Below, piece after piece: positions 15,712 to 23,764 of a stretch of 33,453 bases of DNA. The notes below the pieces were generated by a model. The model did no database searches. It was not told the origin of the DNA and was given only the letters and a program-made list of their open reading frames with translations. Source of the DNA: Mediterraneibacter glycyrrhizinilyticus (GTDB taxonomy: Bacteria; Bacillota; Clostridia; Lachnospirales; Lachnospiraceae). Numbering within the stretch: the stretch's first letter is position 1; each line of letters starts with the position of its first letter. Location of the stretch: assembly GCF_016902345.1 (NCBI RefSeq), contig NZ_JACJLR010000034.1, positions 1 to 33,453 on the forward strand. The letters are read 5' to 3'. The translations under genes and the position numbers were made by a program.

Positions 15712-17418
15712 ATGGCTGATCTTGAAACATGCCGGGAACATATTCTGTCCGAGGATTACCGTGACTTCATCGGCAACCATGTGCGAACGCCGTTTTTTGA
15801 CAGTATCATGCGTGACGGACAATGTGAGCAGGATGCAGGTTTTGATTACAAATGCATCTATCTTCCAAAAGAGGACGCTGAGCCCGTGACCCTCACCCGT
15901 TTTTCCTACAATTCCATTCCCAAATGTTACGCCCCTCTCAGTATGGAGACACTGAACCAGGCAGGCATCCTCCCTATCCAGAACTATCCCACACTGCAGT
16001 TAAAGGGGGCTGGTGTGCTCATCGGCTTCCTTGACAGCGGAATTGACTATGAAAATGCTGTTTTCCGTAACCTTGACGGCAGCACGAGGATCACAGCAAT
16101 CTGGGACCAGACCGAGCAGAGCGGGACTCCGCCTGAAGGATTCGCATATGGGAGCGAATATTCCGGTGAAATGATCAATGCAGCTCTCCAGACAGAGGAT
16201 CCCCGTTCTCTTGTTCCCTCCGTGGATGAAAGCGGGCATGGGACCTATGCCGCAAGCATTGCCTCCGGGGGTGCCGATGCCGGTGAACAGTTCCTCGGCG
16301 CCGCCCCTGAAGCTTCGATCGCCATGGTCAAACTCAAACAGGCAAAAGATTATCTCCGGGATTACTATTTCATTCCCCGTGATGCAGTCTGCTATCAGGA
16401 AACAGACCTGATGCTTGGTCTGAAGTACCTCAACGACCTTGCTGACAGACTGCGGCTGCCGCTGGTCATCTGCATTACCGTCGGCACCAGCATGGGCGGT
16501 CATATCGGCACGCTTCCTTTTCCCTTTCTCATCGAAGGATACAGTACCCACGCCAACCGGATTACTGTGATCGGGACCGGAAACGAGGCAGATAAACGGC
16601 ACCATTTTTACGATGCTCTTGAGAGCAGTACAGACTCCCGTACCGTGGAACTGCGCGTCGGAGAAAATGTATCCGGCTTCTCCCTTGAACTCTGGAGTGA
16701 TATCCCCAACGTCTTTTCTATCTCCATGATCTCTCCCTCCGGAGAAAGTACCTCCCGGATTCCGTTCCGGGCAGGCGCAGGCGCTGAGATCGATTTTCTT
16801 TTTGAAAAAACAAAAGTCTCCATAGATTACCGCCTTCTTGTAGAAAAAAGTACGTCCGAGCTGGTCTTTTTCCGCTTCCAGGCTCCCGCGCCCGGCATCT
16901 GGAAGATCATCGTAGAGCCTCTGGCCTCCATTGACGGAAATTTCCACATGTGGCTCCCTCTCACAGAATTTCTGAGCGGAGAAGTTTACTTTCTGGAGGC
17001 AGACCCTTACTACACACTCACCAGTCCCGCCAACACTGACAGCCCGGTGATCGTGTCCTGGTACAACGGAAGTACCGGAGCGCTCTCTCAGGAATCCGGC
17101 AGAGGATACACCCGGTCACAACGCATCAATCCCGACATCACCGCCCCCGGCGTGGATGTCCGGGGCGCGCTTCCCGGAGGACGCTTCGCCGCCCGCTCCG
17201 GTTCCTGCGTCTCCGCTGCCGTCACCGCCGGTGCCGTAGCACTGATGCTGGAATGGCTCATCTACGACCGTGAAGTTCCCGGCATTGACTCCTACCAGAT
17301 CAAGAGCCTTCTGATCCTGGGCGCTGTGCGTCCCGGAACCATGGAATATCCCAACCGCGAATGGGGCTACGGCCAGTTCAATCTGTACAATACATTTGAA
17401 ACGATGCGGCAATTATGA
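15712..17418 (+). CDS. S8 (subtilisin-like) family protein with Cys in place of the catalytic Ser
   Basis: A 568-residue subtilase of the clostridial Csp-like type: an N-terminal region of about 95 residues, a catalytic domain, an inserted beta-rich domain (about 305-440), then the catalytic domain resumes. Asp108 (GFLDSGIDYE) and His176 (ESGHGTYAASIASG) are intact, and Asn291 (GTGNEADKRHH) fits the oxyanion residue. The nucleophile motif reads RSGSCVSAAVTAG: Cys499, codon TGC at 17206-17208, sits where the GTS serine belongs, and Ala503 replaces the usual Pro. There is no signal peptide, so the protein is probably cytoplasmic. The ribosome site before the ATG at 15712 is weak. Either a pseudoprotease or a natural thiol-subtilase. 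It is monocistronic, with a long inverted repeat after the stop. Confidence 0.9.
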   Translation: MADLETCREHILSEDYRDFIGNHVRTPFFDSIMRDGQCEQDAGFDYKCIYLPKEDAEPVTLTRFSYNSIPKCYAPLSMETLNQAGILPIQNYPTLQLKGAGVLIGFLDSGIDYENAVFRNLDGSTRITAIWDQTEQSGTPPEGFAYGSEYSGEMINAALQTEDPRSLVPSVDESGHGTYAASIASGGADAGEQFLGAAPEASIAMVKLKQAKDYLRDYYFIPRDAVCYQETDLMLGLKYLNDLADRLRLPLVICITVGTSMGGHIGTLPFPFLIEGYSTHANRITVIGTGNEADKRHHFYDALESSTDSRTVELRVGENVSGFSLELWSDIPNVFSISMISPSGESTSRIPFRAGAGAEIDFLFEKTKVSIDYRLLVEKSTSELVFFRFQAPAPGIWKIIVEPLASIDGNFHMWLPLTEFLSGEVYFLEADPYYTLTSPANTDSPVIVSWYNGSTGALSQESGRGYTRSQRINPDITAPGVDVRGALPGGRFAARSGSCVSAAVTAGAVALMLEWLIYDREVPGIDSYQIKSLLILGAVRPGTMEYPNREWGYGQFNLYNTFETMRQL

Positions 17419-17429
17419 CAAAATTTTAA

Positions 17430-17467
17430 CAGGTACCGTGTACTTTTACAAAAGTACACGGTACCTG
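17430..17467. terminator. Bidirectional terminator between the subtilase and clpX
   Basis: CAGGTACCGTGTACTTT (17430-17446) pairs perfectly with AAAGTACACGGTACCTG (17451-17467) around TACA. The T-tract is poor on the plus strand and moderate on the minus strand (TTAAAATTTT). Confidence 0.7.
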
Positions 17468-17536
17468 CTGCAATTGTATAAACATTCCAGAATATTCCGA
17501 ATTCAGCCGTCCATGAGCCAGTCTTTTACAGACCTC

Positions 17537-19006
17537 CTATCCCAGCCGCGGCACTTCCTGCCCCCGCAGCTGTATGATCGGTCCTCCCGTCCCCTCGATA
17601 TATTCTCTGGTGATGGTAACCTGTCCTATGCTGTCATCTTTCGGGATCTCATACATGATATCCAGCATGAATTCCTCGATGATCGCACGCAGCGCACGCG
17701 CCCCGGTGTCTTTCTTCATCGCTTTCTCCGCGATCGCCTCCAGTGCTCCATCATCAAAATCCAGTTTGACTTCATCCAGTGCAAGAAGCTTCTGATACTG
17801 TTTCAGTATCGCGTTTTTCGGTTCCTTTAATATCTTCACGAGCATGTCCTTATCAAGTCCCTTCAGAGTAAAGATGATCGGCAGCCGTCCCAGGAACTCG
17901 GGGATCATCCCGAATTTTCTCAGATCTTCCACTGTCACTTTAGAGAGCAGGTCTTTATCATGCTCATATTTATCCTTCAGCTCCGCGTTGAATCCCATTG
18001 AAGTCTTCTTCTGAAGCCGCTCTTTTATGATCTCTTCCAGATCCGGGAACGCACCGCCGCAGATAAAGAGGATATTCTTTGTATTTACCGTAGTCAGAGG
18101 CACCATGGCGTTCTTGCTGTTCGCCCCTACGGGAACTTCCACCTCACTGCCCTCCAGAAGCCTGAGCATTCCCTGCTGAACAGATTCACCGCTTACGTCT
18201 CTCTGGTTTGAATTCCGTTTCTTCGCAATCTTGTCGATCTCATCGATGAAGATAATTCCCTGCTCGGCGCGCTCCACATCATTGTCTGCTGCCGCAAGAA
18301 GTTTCGATACCACGCTCTCAATATCATCGCCTATGTAGCCCGCCTCGGTAAGAGACGTCGCGTCTGTGATGGCAAGCGGCACATCCAGAAGACGCGCCAG
18401 CGTCTTTACCAGGTACGTCTTTCCGCTTCCCGTGGGCCCGATCATGAGCATGTTCGACTTTTCGATCTCGATATCGTCCATTGTATCCGTCGCCACTCTC
18501 TTATAGTGGTTATATACTGCAACGGACATTGCTTTCTTCGCATATTCCTGTCCCACCACATACTCATCCAGCCTTGCCTTGATCTTATGCGGCGCCGGAA
18601 TATCTTTAATATTAAGCTGATGAAATTCCTTCGGTTTTTCCTTCTTCTTCTTGATCTTCTGTGGCTTCGGCTGCATGTTTTCAAGGTCCGACATATTAAA
18701 GAACTGCACTCCCGGCATGTTCATCAGACGGCTCAGATCTATGGATCCGTTGTTCATCGCATCAAAACTTCTCTGCATGCAGTCCGGACACACCGTAATG
18801 TTATTGGGCAGTTCGATCATCTTCCCGGTCACACTCTCTGGCCGGTGGCAGATAAAGCAGATCTTCTCATAGCCGTCGCCATCCGTATCTTTTTTCTGCT
18901 CCGAAGCGGTCACCTCCGTCTTTTTGCTTTCTTCTGGCTTATTTCCTGATGAGGAACCGTCTTTCGTCTCATCCTCATCCAATATGATAAAATCGTGATC
19001 TGACAT
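17537..19006 (-). CDS. clpX: ClpX-type AAA+ unfoldase (long paralogue)
   Basis: An ATP-driven unfoldase that normally feeds substrates to ClpP. The 489 residues exceed the usual 410-430 because of a charged N-terminal extension (1-47). Then come a zinc-binding domain with Cys50, Cys53, Cys73 and Cys76, a Lys-rich linker (about 117-127), and the AAA+ core: Walker A GPTGSGKT (190-197), Walker B IIFIDEID (251-258), sensor region GGAFPDLEEII, and C-terminal GMIPEFLGRLPIIF and TGARALRAIIEE. Two functional loops differ from the canonical enzyme: the pore loop is GYIG (223-226) rather than GYVG, and the ClpP-docking IGF is MGF (337-339). It stands alone, without clpP or lon beside it, which suggests a second ClpX. 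A leader of about 245 bases with strong structure precedes it; the ribosome site is AGGAAGGGA. Confidence 0.88.
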   Translation of the reverse strand: MSDHDFIILDEDETKDGSSSGNKPEESKKTEVTASEQKKDTDGDGYEKICFICHRPESVTGKMIELPNNITVCPDCMQRSFDAMNNGSIDLSRLMNMPGVQFFNMSDLENMQPKPQKIKKKKEKPKEFHQLNIKDIPAPHKIKARLDEYVVGQEYAKKAMSVAVYNHYKRVATDTMDDIEIEKSNMLMIGPTGSGKTYLVKTLARLLDVPLAITDATSLTEAGYIGDDIESVVSKLLAAADNDVERAEQGIIFIDEIDKIAKKRNSNQRDVSGESVQQGMLRLLEGSEVEVPVGANSKNAMVPLTTVNTKNILFICGGAFPDLEEIIKERLQKKTSMGFNAELKDKYEHDKDLLSKVTVEDLRKFGMIPEFLGRLPIIFTLKGLDKDMLVKILKEPKNAILKQYQKLLALDEVKLDFDDGALEAIAEKAMKKDTGARALRAIIEEFMLDIMYEIPKDDSIGQVTITREYIEGTGGPIIQLRGQEVPRLG

Positions 19007-19039
19007 AACTTATCCCTTCCTGTTATTCAAGACTCGCTC

Positions 19040-19247
19040 GCAGGTCTTACCACAGGATTCGTGTCAGCTTTAGCTGACATAATGCCTATCCAAATCCCTG
19101 CGCATCCCCGCGGAGCGTATATCAGATGGAGGGGATTGCTCCCGCCACTAACACTGAGCAGCTCACCATCTGCGAAGGCGGGAGTCATTGCCCAGCGGAA
19201 GTCATCATCCGTCCGATATAATACCGGCGTCAGAATGCACTGACGCC
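19040..19247 (-). ncRNA. Candidate structured RNA in the clpX leader (repeat copy B)
   Basis: In transcript order: an 8 bp hairpin GGCGTCAG/CTGACGCC (19247-19226); stem CTCCCGCC/GGCGGGAG (19177-19184 with 19139-19146) enclosing CAGATGG; stem ATCCCC/GGGGAT (19131-19136 with 19104-19109) enclosing CCATCTG; then GCAGG/CCTGC (19097-19101 with 19040-19044) with GATT/AATC inside and a terminal GTCAGC/GCTGAC hairpin (19063-19078). The two loops CAGATGG (19166-19172) and CCATCTG (19123-19129) are perfectly complementary and could kiss. It ends about 34 bases before the clpX start. An ORF of 100 codons crosses it on the same strand, but without a ribosome site. Together with the promoter this is all I see in the 410-base gap. 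Confidence 0.5.
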
Positions 19248-19258
19248 TCTTCCTCATT

Positions 19259-19287
19259 ATTATAGTACACCCGCCAAAGTTATACAA
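19259..19287 (-). promoter_or_regulatory. Candidate promoter for the clpX leader
   Basis: Minus strand TTGTAT (19287-19282), 17 bases, TATAAT (19264-19259). Transcription would start near 19252, just before the first leader hairpin. Confidence 0.55.
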
Positions 19288-19416
19288 ATGAACTTTTTCT
19301 AAATCTGCCTTGTTTTCGGCAGCACACATTTCATCCCTGTCGTACCGCCGGTGTCTTCCCGTCCATCCCCGCAGTCTGATTCCCGGCCGTACTTCTCACT
19401 TTCATATTTCTTTCAC

Positions 19417-20097
19417 TCACTGTACTTCCTGGAGCCGAAGCCCTGCCGTATCCGTCACCGGCAGTGAGAACACCACTGATCTCGCCCTGCTCTCCAGCCC
19501 CGCATTTTCCATGATCGATTTCATGATCCTGCTCTTCTGCTCCGCCTTTGACACGATAAAGATCATCTCTTTCTCATCCGCGATGGATACCCCCAGAAAT
19601 TTCTCTGCCTTTTCCAGTCCGGTTCCTCTGGCATGGATCACGGTTCCTCCGCCCGCTCCCTCTGCCCGGGCAGCGTCCATCACTTCCTCACTGTGTCCAT
19701 GGTTGGCTATCACAACAATCAGTTCATATTTTGTGTTTTTCATCTCGCTTTCCTCTCCTTTCTCATATGCCAGTCCCTCTGTCAGGAACCGGAACACCTT
19801 CTTGCCTCCCACACTGGACAGCGGGATCAGAAATGCGATCCCTGTCCCCGGCACGTCAATCTGAAACCTGTCCTCCAGCTCTCTGCGGACCGTTTTCCAT
19901 GTATCATCCGAGACCACCGCCATAGTGACCGTCTTCTCTGTCACTTCCAGCCCGAGATAATCCAGCGTCTCACTGGTCGCAGTCCCCTGAGCCAGCGTGC
20001 ATAGCACGGACGAGAGACCGTTTTCCTCATAGCATGAGATCAGCTTTTTTCCCATTGACCTTTTTGTGATCGTCATCATCCAATATAATCCACTCAT
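19417..20097 (-). CDS. Tandem PII-like signalling protein
   Basis: A 226-residue protein built of two PII (GlnB/GlnK-like) domains. Domain 1 (about 5-105) contains LAQGTATSETLDYLGLEVTEK and GIAFLIPLSSVGG. Domain 2 (about 120-220) contains the clearer signature GGGTVIHARGTGLEKAEKFLGV and VVFSLPVTDTAGL. PII proteins are trimers that bind ATP, ADP and small effectors and control transporters by inserting the T-loop; two domains in one chain would alter the usual trimer. There is no tyrosine at the classical uridylylation position in the visible T-loops. The start codon is 20 bases after the DUF1538 stop codon with a TGAGGTG ribosome site, so the pair is co-expressed. It probably senses adenylate state or an unknown ligand and gates the DUF1538 protein. 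Confidence 0.8.
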   Translation of the reverse strand: MSGLYWMMTITKRSMGKKLISCYEENGLSSVLCTLAQGTATSETLDYLGLEVTEKTVTMAVVSDDTWKTVRRELEDRFQIDVPGTGIAFLIPLSSVGGKKVFRFLTEGLAYEKGEESEMKNTKYELIVVIANHGHSEEVMDAARAEGAGGGTVIHARGTGLEKAEKFLGVSIADEKEMIFIVSKAEQKSRIMKSIMENAGLESRARSVVFSLPVTDTAGLRLQEVQ

Positions 20098-20117
20098 ATT
20101 TACACCTCACGTCATCA

Positions 20118-21665
20118 TTAAAGTTCTATGATCTCGTCGTCCGGAAGCTGCTCGAACTCCGCCACTGCTTTGGCTGTCTCCTGCTTCTCAAGACGTCTGG
20201 AGTTGATCTCATATACAAGTCCCAGGATCTGTATCGTGATCAGCGGTGTCATGGCGACCATTGCCACTACGCCGAACGCATCCGTCACGATAGTTCCTCC
20301 CACACTCACACATGCACCCATGGCAAATGGAAGGAGGAACGTCGCCGTCATCGGACCGGATGCAACTCCGCCCGAGTCAAACGCGATCGCAGTGAATATC
20401 TTTGGAACAAAAAACGAGAGCACCAGTGCAGCTGCATACCCCGGAATGATAAACCAGAAGATAGATATCCCCGTCAGCACCCGGATCATCGCCAGTCCCA
20501 GGGACACCGCCACACCGATGGAGAGACTCATGCTCATAGCGCCCGCTGTTATCGTTCCGGAAGTGATGTCCTCCACCTGTTTTGTCAGGACGAACACTGC
20601 CGGTTCCGCGCGCACGATGAAATATCCGATGATCATGCCGATCGGCACGATGATCCATTTATACGGGTTATCCGCAAAGACCTGACCAAGATAATTTCCT
20701 GCCGGCATAAATCCCACGTTGACCCCGGTAAGGAAAAGTACCAGTCCCACATACGTATACACCATACCGACCGCGATTCGAATGAGCATCCTTTTCTGCA
20801 TCCGCCGGAAGATCAACTGGAAGACCACGAAAAACACAATGATCGGGAGCAGAGAGACAGCCATCTCTCCCATATAATCCGGCAGCTCTTCTGCAAAGAT
20901 CTTCCAGAGTTCCACCGAGTCACTGATATCCGGAATCCTGCTCGGAGTATATTCTGCACTCTCCGGATGATAGATCAGGCTGAGCACCAGTACGGAAAGG
21001 ATCGGTCCCACAGAGGACAGCGCCACCAGGCCGAAGCTGTCATCCTCTGCTCTCTCATCGCTTCGGATCGCGGAGATACCGATACCCAGCGACATGATAA
21101 ACGGTACGGTCATGGGTCCTGTCGTCACGCCTCCCGCATCGAACGCCACCGCGATAAAATCCCCCGGTGCCAGGAACGCCAGCGCAAATACAATGATATA
21201 GAGCACGATCAGCATATGTGCCAGTGTGATGTTAAAAAGCATACGCAGAAGTGATGCCACGAGAAACAGCCCTACACCTGCTGCCACCGACAGCACAAGG
21301 ACCATGTTCGGCACCGAAGGCACCTGCTCTGCAAGGACTTGCAGATCCGGTTCAGATATGGTTACGATAAATCCAAGGATAAAGCTTAAGAGAACCATCA
21401 GCCACAGCTTTTTTGTCTGCGTCATGCAGGTTCCCACACTCTCGCCGATGGGTGTCATGGACATGTCCACCCCCAGCGTGAAGAACATCATCCCCACGAT
21501 CAGGAGCACTGCTCCCAGAAGAAATGCCAGCAGTATTCCCGGCTCGATCGGGGCGATCGTAAAGCACAGGAGCAGTACGATCGCTATGATCGGGAGTACC
21601 GCCTTTAAAGTCTCATTGAGTTTCTCCAGTAATTTTTCTTTTAATTTGGCCGTCTTAAAATTCAC
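20118..21665 (-). CDS. DUF1538 membrane protein with internal duplication
   Basis: A 515-residue polytopic membrane protein made of two homologous halves. Three motif pairs recur with an offset of about 250 residues: LGVDMSMTPIGESVG (64-78) and TGVNVGFMPAGNYLG (313-327); SEPDLQVLAEQV (104-115) and AEPAVFVLTKQV (353-364); AFDAGGVTTGPMTVPFI (174-190) and AFDSGGVASGPMTATFL (428-444). The Gly/Pro-rich repeats inside the membrane resemble discontinuous helices or re-entrant loops of transporters. The substrate is unknown. Start is probably GTG at 21665; an upstream ATG runs into a stop. The last 30 residues are an acidic cytoplasmic tail. The PII gene follows directly, and ligA lies 73 bases upstream. 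Confidence 0.85.
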   Translation of the reverse strand: MNFKTAKLKEKLLEKLNETLKAVLPIIAIVLLLCFTIAPIEPGILLAFLLGAVLLIVGMMFFTLGVDMSMTPIGESVGTCMTQTKKLWLMVLLSFILGFIVTISEPDLQVLAEQVPSVPNMVLVLSVAAGVGLFLVASLLRMLFNITLAHMLIVLYIIVFALAFLAPGDFIAVAFDAGGVTTGPMTVPFIMSLGIGISAIRSDERAEDDSFGLVALSSVGPILSVLVLSLIYHPESAEYTPSRIPDISDSVELWKIFAEELPDYMGEMAVSLLPIIVFFVVFQLIFRRMQKRMLIRIAVGMVYTYVGLVLFLTGVNVGFMPAGNYLGQVFADNPYKWIIVPIGMIIGYFIVRAEPAVFVLTKQVEDITSGTITAGAMSMSLSIGVAVSLGLAMIRVLTGISIFWFIIPGYAAALVLSFFVPKIFTAIAFDSGGVASGPMTATFLLPFAMGACVSVGGTIVTDAFGVVAMVAMTPLITIQILGLVYEINSRRLEKQETAKAVAEFEQLPDDEIIEL

Positions 21666-21738
21666 GCCATCCCTGCCTTTCTTGTCTCTGTCTCTTTTCT
21701 GTTCCTTTCCTGCCCGGCATTTTCAAGCCTGTCTGCGC

Positions 21739-23694
21739 TCAGCCGAGCATCTTTATAAATTCCTCCTCTGATATGATCGGAATGCCAAGTTCCCTTGCCT
21801 TCCGGTTTTTTGACGAAGTTGAATTCACATCATTATTGATGAGATAATTCGTCTTCGACGTCACGCTCCCCGTGACCTTTCCGCCCCGCTTCTCGATCTC
21901 TTCTTTCACCGCTCCGCGGTTGGCGAAATGCTCCACACTTCCTGTGATCACAAAATTGATGCCGTTAAAACTCTGTCCCCCTGCCGGAGCTTCCTCCTCC
22001 GGAATCTCCACCTCTTCAAGAAGCCGCCGGAAGATCTCCCGGTGTTCCCCGTCCGCAAAATAATCCACAAATGTCTTTGCAATGACTTCTCCCACACCCT
22101 GGATCTCGTCCAGTTCTTCTACTGTGGCATTCGACACCCGTTCCGGGTCATTTCCCAGAGCCTGGCAGATCATCCTCGCATTAGCGATCCCGATGTTGGG
22201 GATACCCAGACTGTATACCAGCCGAGGCAGTGTCGTCACACGGGCATTCTGGATACTGGCCTGGAGGTTCTGGTAAGACTTCTCGCCGTACCCGTCCATG
22301 CTCTTGATCTCTTCCTCATAGCGGTCCAGGTGGAAGATATCCGTAAAGTCTTTCACAAATCCGTTCATGATGAATTTCTCCAGGGTTGCTTCCGAAAGAC
22401 CTTCAATGTTCAGGGCGTCCCGGCTTGCGAACAAAGTGAACGCCTTTACATGTTTTGCCTGGCATTTCGGATTTGTGCAGAAGAGCGTCTTTGTCTCGTT
22501 CTCCATCCGGATCTGGGTCGGACCGCCGCACACGGGACAGGCAGCCGGGATGTCTTTCACACCGCTGCGCGTCAGGTTCTCCGCGATCTGGGGGATGATC
22601 ATATTTGCCTTGTAGACCTGGATCGTATCTCCCACACCCAGTTCCAGTTCTTCCATAATACTGATATTATGGACACTGGCACGGCTCACCGTCGTGCCCT
22701 CCAGCTCTACAGGTTCAAAGATCGCCACCGGATTGATCAGCCCCGTCCTTGAGGGACTCCACTCGATCTCCAGGAGGGTAGTCTCCCGGATCTCATCCGC
22801 CCACTTAAATGCGAAAGAATCTCTGGGAAACTTCGCTGTCGCCCCCAGCGATTCGCCGTAGGCAATGTCGTCATAGACAAGGACCAGCCCGTCGGAAGGC
22901 ACGTCATTTTCCGAAATATGCTCGGAAAACCATTTCACTTCCTCATCGATACTCTCTCTTGTGACAGGATGGTGCTCCACCACATCGAATCCCTGTCCTT
23001 TCAGCCAGTCCATCTGATACAGCCTGGAGTTGTGGAAATTCACACCGTCCGCCCTCACCAGGGTAAAGGCATAGAACCGGACGTTCCGCTTCGCCGTGAT
23101 CTCATTGTTGAGCTGGCGGACAGAACCGCTGCACAAGTTCCGCGGGTTTTTATACTTCGCGTCCACGTCCCCGATCTGAGAGTTGATCTTCTCAAACTCC
23201 TTATATCCGATGACCGCCTCTCCGCGGAGAACGAGTTCTCCCTGATAGGGAATGGAGAGCGGGATATTTTGGAACACCCTGGCGTTGCCGGTGATGACTT
23301 CTCCCACCTCACCGTTTCCGCGGGTCACCGCTTTTTCAAGGCTCCCGCCTCGGTAAGTCAGCACGATGGTCAGCCCGTCCAGTTTCCAGGAGATCACCGC
23401 CTTCTGATCCGCCAGGAACTCTTTTAAGCGCTCCACATCCTTCGTCTTATCGAGGGAGAGCATGGGACGCTCATGGCGCTCCTTGGGGAGCTCACTGAGC
23501 ACTTCATAACCCACATTAACAGTAGGGCTGGAAGCAAGAGTCGTGTTCAGCTCCTGTTCCAGTCCCTGAAGTTCGTCATATAACTGATCATATTCATAGT
23601 TGCTCATGATCTCCTTGTCTTCCTGTTCATAGGCGCGCCGCGCCCTGTTCAGGAGTTCCACGAGTTCCTTCATCCTTGCCATCTTATCTGCCAT
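21739..23694 (-). CDS. ligA: NAD-dependent DNA ligase
   Basis: Seals nicks between Okazaki fragments and in repair, using NAD as adenylate donor. With ATG at 23694 (AGGAGG 12 bases upstream) it has 651 residues; the open frame extends 18 codons further but over the ribosome site. Domain Ia is at the N-terminus (NYEYDQLYDELQGLE), the adenylated lysine is Lys104 in SWKLDGLTIV, and nucleotidyltransferase motifs such as TRGNGEVGEVITGNA follow. Then come an OB fold, a four-Cys zinc finger (CPVCGG, then CTNPKC), helix-hairpin-helix repeats (IPNIGIANARMI, IQGVGEVIAKTF) and a C-terminal BRCT domain from about 575 (GINFVITGSVEHFANRGAVK). It lies in the long minus-strand run, 70 bases after the pseudouridine synthase. 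Confidence 0.96.
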   Translation of the reverse strand: MADKMARMKELVELLNRARRAYEQEDKEIMSNYEYDQLYDELQGLEQELNTTLASSPTVNVGYEVLSELPKERHERPMLSLDKTKDVERLKEFLADQKAVISWKLDGLTIVLTYRGGSLEKAVTRGNGEVGEVITGNARVFQNIPLSIPYQGELVLRGEAVIGYKEFEKINSQIGDVDAKYKNPRNLCSGSVRQLNNEITAKRNVRFYAFTLVRADGVNFHNSRLYQMDWLKGQGFDVVEHHPVTRESIDEEVKWFSEHISENDVPSDGLVLVYDDIAYGESLGATAKFPRDSFAFKWADEIRETTLLEIEWSPSRTGLINPVAIFEPVELEGTTVSRASVHNISIMEELELGVGDTIQVYKANMIIPQIAENLTRSGVKDIPAACPVCGGPTQIRMENETKTLFCTNPKCQAKHVKAFTLFASRDALNIEGLSEATLEKFIMNGFVKDFTDIFHLDRYEEEIKSMDGYGEKSYQNLQASIQNARVTTLPRLVYSLGIPNIGIANARMICQALGNDPERVSNATVEELDEIQGVGEVIAKTFVDYFADGEHREIFRRLLEEVEIPEEEAPAGGQSFNGINFVITGSVEHFANRGAVKEEIEKRGGKVTGSVTSKTNYLINNDVNSTSSKNRKARELGIPIISEEEFIKMLG

Positions 23695-23764
23695 TTCGTC
23701 TATTATCCTCCTGCCGACTTTCTCTGTTTCTGATCTGCGTTTCCCCATGTGCTCCTTCGTCCGT

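Noticed and set aside
19027..19329. A 100-codon minus-strand open frame ending about 20 bases before clpX
   Set aside because: It starts upstream of the likely transcription start, lacks a ribosome site, and its sequence is fully accounted for by strong hairpins. Kept only as an alternative reading of the structured leader.
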